A stretch of DNA of 64,000 nt, taken from positions 418,941,081 to 419,005,080 of the forward strand of contig NC_058518.1 in NCBI RefSeq assembly GCF_904849725.1. The letters are read 5' to 3'. Positions 59,269-64,000 of this stretch are shown piece by piece. The position numbers and the translations under genes were made by a program. This stretch comes from Hordeum vulgare subsp. vulgare (lineage: Eukaryota; Streptophyta; Magnoliopsida; Poales; Poaceae). Below the pieces are notes generated by a model. It saw nothing but the letters and a program-made list of their open reading frames with translations, searched no databases and was not told where the DNA came from. Numbering within the stretch: position 1 is the first letter of the stretch; the number at the start of each line of letters is the position of its first letter.

Positions 59269-61343
59269 TCACGTATCGTCGTCTTTGGTGCTCAAACCAT
59301 AAGTGGCCCTCATCATGGATTCATAAGGCAATCTTATTTTCTTTCTAGGAAAGTGTTCCATGCCCTTTTTTAAAGGAAATTGAAATCTAATATTCCCTTC
59401 CTTCATATTGATGATAGCACCGATAGTCCTTAGAAAAGGTCTACCAAGAATAATAGGGCAAGTAGGATTGCAATCAATGTCAAGCATAATGAAATCCACG
59501 GGTACATAGTTCCTATTTGCAATAATAAGAACATCATTGATCCTTCCCATGGGTTTCTTGACAGTAGAATCCGCAAGATGCAAATTAAGAGAACACTCTT
59601 CAAGCTCATTAAAACCCAGAACATCACATAAAGACTTTGGGATCGCGGAAACACTAGCACCCAAATCACACAAAGCATTGCATTCATAGTTTTTGATTTT
59701 GATTTTGATAGTAGGTTCCCACTCATCATGAATCTTTCTAGGGATAGAGACTTCCAATTCAAGTTTCTTTTCAAGAGATTTTATCATAGCTTCGACGATA
59801 TGATCGGTAAAGGCCTTGTTTTGGCTATAAGCGTGTGGAGAGTTTAGCATGGATTGCATCAAGCAAATGCATTCAATCAAGGAGCAACTATCATAATTGA
59901 ATTCCTTGAAATCCAAAGTAGTAATTTCATTACTACTCAAAGTTTTAATATCTTCTACTCCACTTTCAATGCTTTTAGCATCAAGATAGATGGACTCCGA
60001 ATCATTGGGGCTCTTTTCAACCAAAGTTGATTCATATCCAGCCCCATCATCATTAGGTTTGACACAAGAAAACAAATATTCAATGGGAGTCACACCAAGC
60101 ACTTTAATATGTTCGTGATTCTTATCACAAGAACACGCCTTTTTAAGCCATTCATGTCTAGCACGAATTTGGGCGGTTCTTTCTTTGCTCTCAATCATGG
60201 AAACACGCATAGCTTTCAAAGTTTCATCCATATTGATCTTGGGAGGAGCACATCTAACTTTCAAAGCATCAATATCACTAGACATTCTATCAACGCTTTT
60301 AGCCAAATCGTCAATTTTGAGTAGTTTTTCCTCTATGGACGCATTGAATTTTTTTTGTGAGTTGATAAACTCTTTGATATTACTCTCTAGATCAGAGGGT
60401 AATCTATTGTAATTTACATGAGTATTGTTGTAGGAGTTGCCAAAGTTATTAGAGGAGTTACTAGGAAAAGGCCTAGGAACATAGTTTCCTCTAAAAGCAT
60501 TGTTGTTGCCAAAGTTATTCCTACCAACAAAATTAACGTCCAAGCTAGCGTTGCTACTCTCAATCAAGGAAGACAAGGGCATATCATTAGGATCTAAAGG
60601 AGCACTTCTACTAGCAACCAAATTCATTAACTCATCCATCTTAGCACTCAACGAGTTAATTTCTTCTATAGCGTGTACCTTCTTACTAGTAGGTGACCTT
60701 TCAGTGTGCCACTGAGAGTAGTTCGTCATGATATTGTCTAGGAGTTTTGTGGCTTCTCCTAACGTGATTTCCATGAACGTTCCACCTGAGGCGGAGTCCA
60801 AGATATTTCTAGAAGCGAAATTCAAGCCAGGTAAAAGATTTGTATAATCATCCAAAGACTCAAGCCATGAGCGGGACAATTTCTAATCATCAATTTCATT
60901 CTCTCCCAAGATTGTGCAACATGTTCATGATCAAGTTGCTTAAAATTCATGATATCATTACGGAGAGAGATAATCTTAGCCGGCGGAAAATACTTGGATA
61001 TATAAGCATCTTTGCACTTATCCCAAGAATCGATACTATTTTTGGGCAAAGACGAAAACCAAGTTTTTCCTCGATCTCGCAACGAGAAAGGAAAAAGCTT
61101 CAATTTAATCACATCATTATCCACATCTTTCTTCTTTTGCATATCGCAAAGCTCAATGAAGGTATTGAGATGGGATGCGGCATCTTCACTAGGAAGGCCG
61201 GAAAATTGCTCTTTCATAACAAGATCCAGCAAAGCGGCATTGATTTCGTATGACTCCACACTAGTGGCAGGAGCAATGGGAGTACTAATAAAATCATTAT
61301 TATTAGTATTCGAGAAGTCACAAAGTTTGGTGTTTTCATTCAT
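59269..61343 (-). pseudogene. E6 Athila-like gag-protease, one frameshift
   Basis: Gag starts MNENTKLCDF (ATG at 61341-61343) and reads through FSGLPSEDAASHLNTFIELC, FPFSLRDRGKTWFSSLP and WERMKLMIRNCPAHG to IQIFY near 60855. There a single-base loss moves to a second frame, which continues GLNFASRNILDSASGGTFME to a stop at 59269. The retroviral-type aspartic protease has CDLGASVSAIP at about 59646-59676, with DLGA in place of the usual DTGA, and the second motif CPIILGRPFLRTIGA further on. Gag forms the particle and the protease trims it. There is no RT, RNase H or integrase. A longer N-terminal extension to 61505 is open but unlikely. Confidence 0.88.
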
Positions 61344-61527
61344 GGTGACTTCGGCAAGCAAGCAAGCACACAAGCGAACAAAGAGCAGGCGAGAGAAAAG
61401 GGCGAACGAAAAGGTGAATGAAAAAGGCAAATTGGTGAAGTGGGGGAGAGGAAAACGAGAGGCAACTGGCAAACAAAGTAAATGCAAGAGATGAGTTTGC
61501 GACACTTACTTGGATGAGTTCTTGACT

Positions 61528-61551
61528 TGATCCTCCCTGGCAACAGCGCCA
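61528..61551 (-). other. E6 primer-binding site
   Basis: The reverse complement starts TGGCGCTGTTGCCAGGGA, which differs by two bases from the tRNA-Asp-type site TGGCGCCGTTGCCGGGGA known from plant Gypsy elements. It lies 10 bases from the LTR edge at 61562. Confidence 0.75.
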
Positions 61552-61561
61552 GAAATTCTTC

Positions 61562-63153
61562 TGCTACGGCAATAAAAGTCATTCCCAAGCAATAGCGCCA
61601 GGAATCCTTCTGCTACCTCTCAAACAACAGCGCCAGAAATTGACACGTTGACGGAGACTTGCTTGCGTTGGTTTTTCCCTTGAAGAGGAAAGGGTGATGC
61701 AGCACAGGAGCAGTAAGTATTTCCCTCAGTTTGAGAACCAAGGTATCATCCAGTAGGAGAATCTCGTCAAGTCCAGAGTACCTGCGCAAACACAAACGAG
61801 CTTGCACCCAACACTATAAAGGGGTTGTCAATCCCTTCAATATTGATTGCAAAGTGAGATCTGAAGGCGGAAAGTGCAACGAAGAAAAAGTGTAAGGCTG
61901 AAAATATGGTGTGGAGTAGACCTGGGGGCCATAGTGTTCACTAGAGGCTTCTCTCAAAATAGCAAATATCACGGTGGGTAAACAAATTACTGTCGAGCAA
62001 TTGATAGAACCGCGCAAAGTCATGACGATATCTAAGGCAATGATCATACATATAGGCATCACGTCCGAGACAAGTAGACCGATACTTTCTGCATCTAGTA
62101 CTATTACTCCACACATCGACCGCTATCTAGCATGCATCTAGTGTATTGAGTTCATGACGAACAGAGTAACGCCTTAAGCAAGATGAGATGATGTAGAGGG
62201 ATAATCTCAAACCAATGATGAAAACCCCATCTTTTTACCCTTGATGGAGACAACATGATGCGTGCCTCGCTACCCCTTCTGTCACTGGGTGAGGTCACCG
62301 CACGGTATGAACCCAAAACCAAGCACATCTCCCATTGCAAGAATCATAGATCTAGTTGGCCAAACGAAACCCACAAGTCGAAGAGAATTACAAGGATATG
62401 AAATCATGCATAAGAGAGATCAGAAGAAACTCAAATAAGATTCATAGATAATCTGATCATAAATCCACAATTCATCGGATCTCGACAAACACACCGCAAA
62501 AGAAGATTACATGGGATAGATCTCCATGAAGATCATGGAGAACTTTGTATTGAAGATCCAAGAGAGAGAAGAAGCCATCTAGCTACTAGCTATGGACCCG
62601 TAGGTCTATGGTGAACTACTCACGCATCATCGGAGAGGTCATGATGTTGATGAAGAAGCCCTTCGTGTCTGAATCCCCCTCCGGCAGGGCACCAGAACGT
62701 GCCCCAGATGGGATCTTGCGGAGACAGAAGCTTGCGGCGGCGGAAAAGTACTTTCGATGATCTCCTGATTTTTTTCTGGGATTATAGGGAATATATAGGC
62801 GCAAAACCTAGGGCAGAGGAGGTCCAGGGGGTCCCACAAGCATGTGAGCCCCCCCTCCTGGCCGGGGCTAGAGGGCTTGTGGGGTCCCTGGGGACCCCCT
62901 GCCTTGGTTCTCTAGTCTCCCGATCTTCTTCTATTTCGGAAAAAAATCTTTTCGGGGATTTTATTCCGTTTAGACTCTCTTTCAAATCTTCCTATGAAAA
63001 GGGTCAAAAACACGGAAAAAACAGGAACTGGCACTTGGCACTGAGTTAATAAGTTAGTCCCAAAAAGATATAAAAGGCATATAAAACATCCAAAGTTTGA
63101 CAAGATAATAACATGAAACCATAAAAAATTATAGATACGTTGGAGACGTATCA
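61562..63153 (-). repeat. E6 5' LTR
   Basis: 1592 bp and closely similar to the 3' LTR by eye, with scattered differences. Like it, it carries the primer-site-like extension at its U5 edge (61562-61640). Confidence 0.92.
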
Positions 63154-63158
63154 ATCTC

Positions 63159-64000
63159 CACCTCCTTGATCTAGCAACAGAGAGGGTGGAGAAGTAAATG
63201 AGTTCTCTGTCAGCACAAGGGCATGGTGGCGGTGTTGGTGGAGCTGTTCCGGCACGACTTCGCCAACAAAACCGGAACCGATCTAATGGAGAAAGTTGAT
63301 CTGTGGGAGAGACAGGGTTGTGCCGTGGCCTTGGGTTGGTTACATCCTTGTCTCCCCATCTAGATATATATAGGGGAGGGGAGAGGTGGCTGCACCCTAG
63401 GGTTCCCCCTAGGAGGGGCGACGCCCAAGATGAGGTGGGGTGGCTGCCCTAGGGATGGCTTGGCCCCCAAGTTAGGGTGGCGCCGCCCTTTAGGGTTGGC
63501 CTCCCACCAGCCCAGCCGCATGGGCCTCAGGTAGGGAGGTGCACCCAGCCCACCAGCGGCTGGTGCGCATCCCTCACACACCATGTGGCCCCTCCGAGGC
63601 TGGTGGCCCCTTCCGATGGACCCCCAGAACCCTTCCAGCACCCCCGGTACGCTACCGGTGACGCCCGAGCTTTTTCCGGTGACCAACACGGAACTTCCTA
63701 TATATCAATCTTTACTCCGGGACCATTCCAAAGCTCCTCCTGACTTCCAGGATCTCATCTGGGACTCCAAATAACCTTCGGCCAACAACATACATAACTC
63801 AACTATACTGAAACGTCACCGAACCTTAAGTGTGCAGACCCTGCGGGTTCGAGAACTATGCAGACATGACCGAGACACTCTCCGGTCAATAACCAATAGT
63901 AGGACCTGGATGTCCGTATTAGTTCCTACATATTCTACGAAGATCTTTCATCGGTTGAACCTCAATGTCAAGGATTCAATCAATCTCGTATGTTGTTCCC
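63159..64000 (-). repeat. E5 5' LTR, inner part, cut by the window end
   Basis: Resumes E5's LTR after the ATCTC duplication. It matches 21777-22080 and then 30365-30900. About 700 bases of LTR are expected beyond 64000. Confidence 0.9.

Larger units (their letters stand above)
54966..63153 (-). mobile_element. E6: Athila-like Gypsy LTR element, gag-protease only (non-autonomous)
   Basis: 8188 bp. LTRs are 54966-56565 (3' LTR in element sense) and 61562-63153 (5' LTR). Perfect target duplication ATCTC flanks it (54961-54965 and 63154-63158). On the element's own strand the LTR begins TGATACGTCTCCAACG, a start common in Triticeae Gypsy families of the Sabrina/Fatima type. The internal region holds a gag-protease frame on the reverse strand but no reverse transcriptase, RNase H or integrase, so mobility would need a partner. 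It is inserted in the 5' LTR of E5. Confidence 0.93.
21443..64000 (-). mobile_element. E5: old Angela/BARE-like Copia element hosting a nest of insertions (runs off the window)
   Basis: Reverse orientation. Its 3' LTR is split (21443-22080 and 30365-31587) by E4. Its internal region is split (31588-31932 and 49919-54676) by the CACTA element. Its 5' LTR is split (54677-54965 and 63159 onward) by E6 and continues past 64000. Both LTR copies share text not found in E1-E4, such as the start of 63159 onward matching 21770-22080 (a stretch on GAGAGGGTGGAGAAGTA and CAACAAAACCGGAACCG). Its polyprotein is heavily decayed, consistent with its being the oldest element of this nest. The outer target duplication cannot be checked. 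Confidence 0.9.

Overview
This window is plant nuclear DNA, almost certainly from a Triticeae grass (wheat, Aegilops, rye or barley; the species cannot be fixed from sequence alone). It is nearly all nested transposable elements: Angela/BARE/WIS-like Copia elements with ~1.8 kb LTRs, an Athila-like Gypsy element, a CACTA DNA transposon and a Stowaway MITE. I see no rRNA, tRNA, CRISPR array, operon or prokaryotic feature. For readability the elements are called E1-E6 plus CACTA.

Layout. Positions 1-1368 hold a decayed multi-exon fragment of the Ulp1-like/plant-mobile-domain family that transposons often carry. A possible CACTA terminus follows at 1699. E1 (Copia, + strand, 2315-20130) is split by E2 (Copia, + strand, 4522-13433, target duplication TGCTT). 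E2 holds the only intact long reading frame of the window, a 1330-residue gag-protease-integrase-RT-RNase H polyprotein. Just past E1 lies a small non-LTR island (20131-21442) with a TATA box and a 201-codon single-exon reading frame broken by one stop; it is the only candidate for a non-transposon gene.

From 21443 to beyond the window end runs E5, an old reverse-strand Copia element that serves as the platform for a second nest. E4 (Copia, - strand, 22081-30359, CTTCG duplication) sits in E5's left LTR and itself carries a Stowaway MITE. The CACTA element (31933-49915, TAA duplication) sits in E5's RNase H region and in turn contains E3 (Copia, + strand, 32741-42343, TGTAG duplication). E6 (Athila-like Gypsy, - strand, 54966-63153, ATCTC duplication) sits in E5's right LTR, which runs off the window at 64000.

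Function. E2 has a complete coding set but a 28-bp loss just after the TATA box of its 5' LTR. E1, E3, E4, E5 and the CACTA transposase are broken, and E6 keeps gag and protease but has no reverse transcriptase or integrase, so all of these would depend on proteins supplied in trans. The most interesting signals are recombination scars: E3 carries a 679-bp internal duplication that switches into sequence matching E4, including a shared stop codon; E2 and E3 share a near-identical 5' block; E6's LTR edge carries repeated primer-binding-site-like motifs; and the CACTA element is packed with tandem arrays and a ~95-bp-arm hairpin upstream of its transposase. All identity statements are from reading by eye, not from computed alignments.
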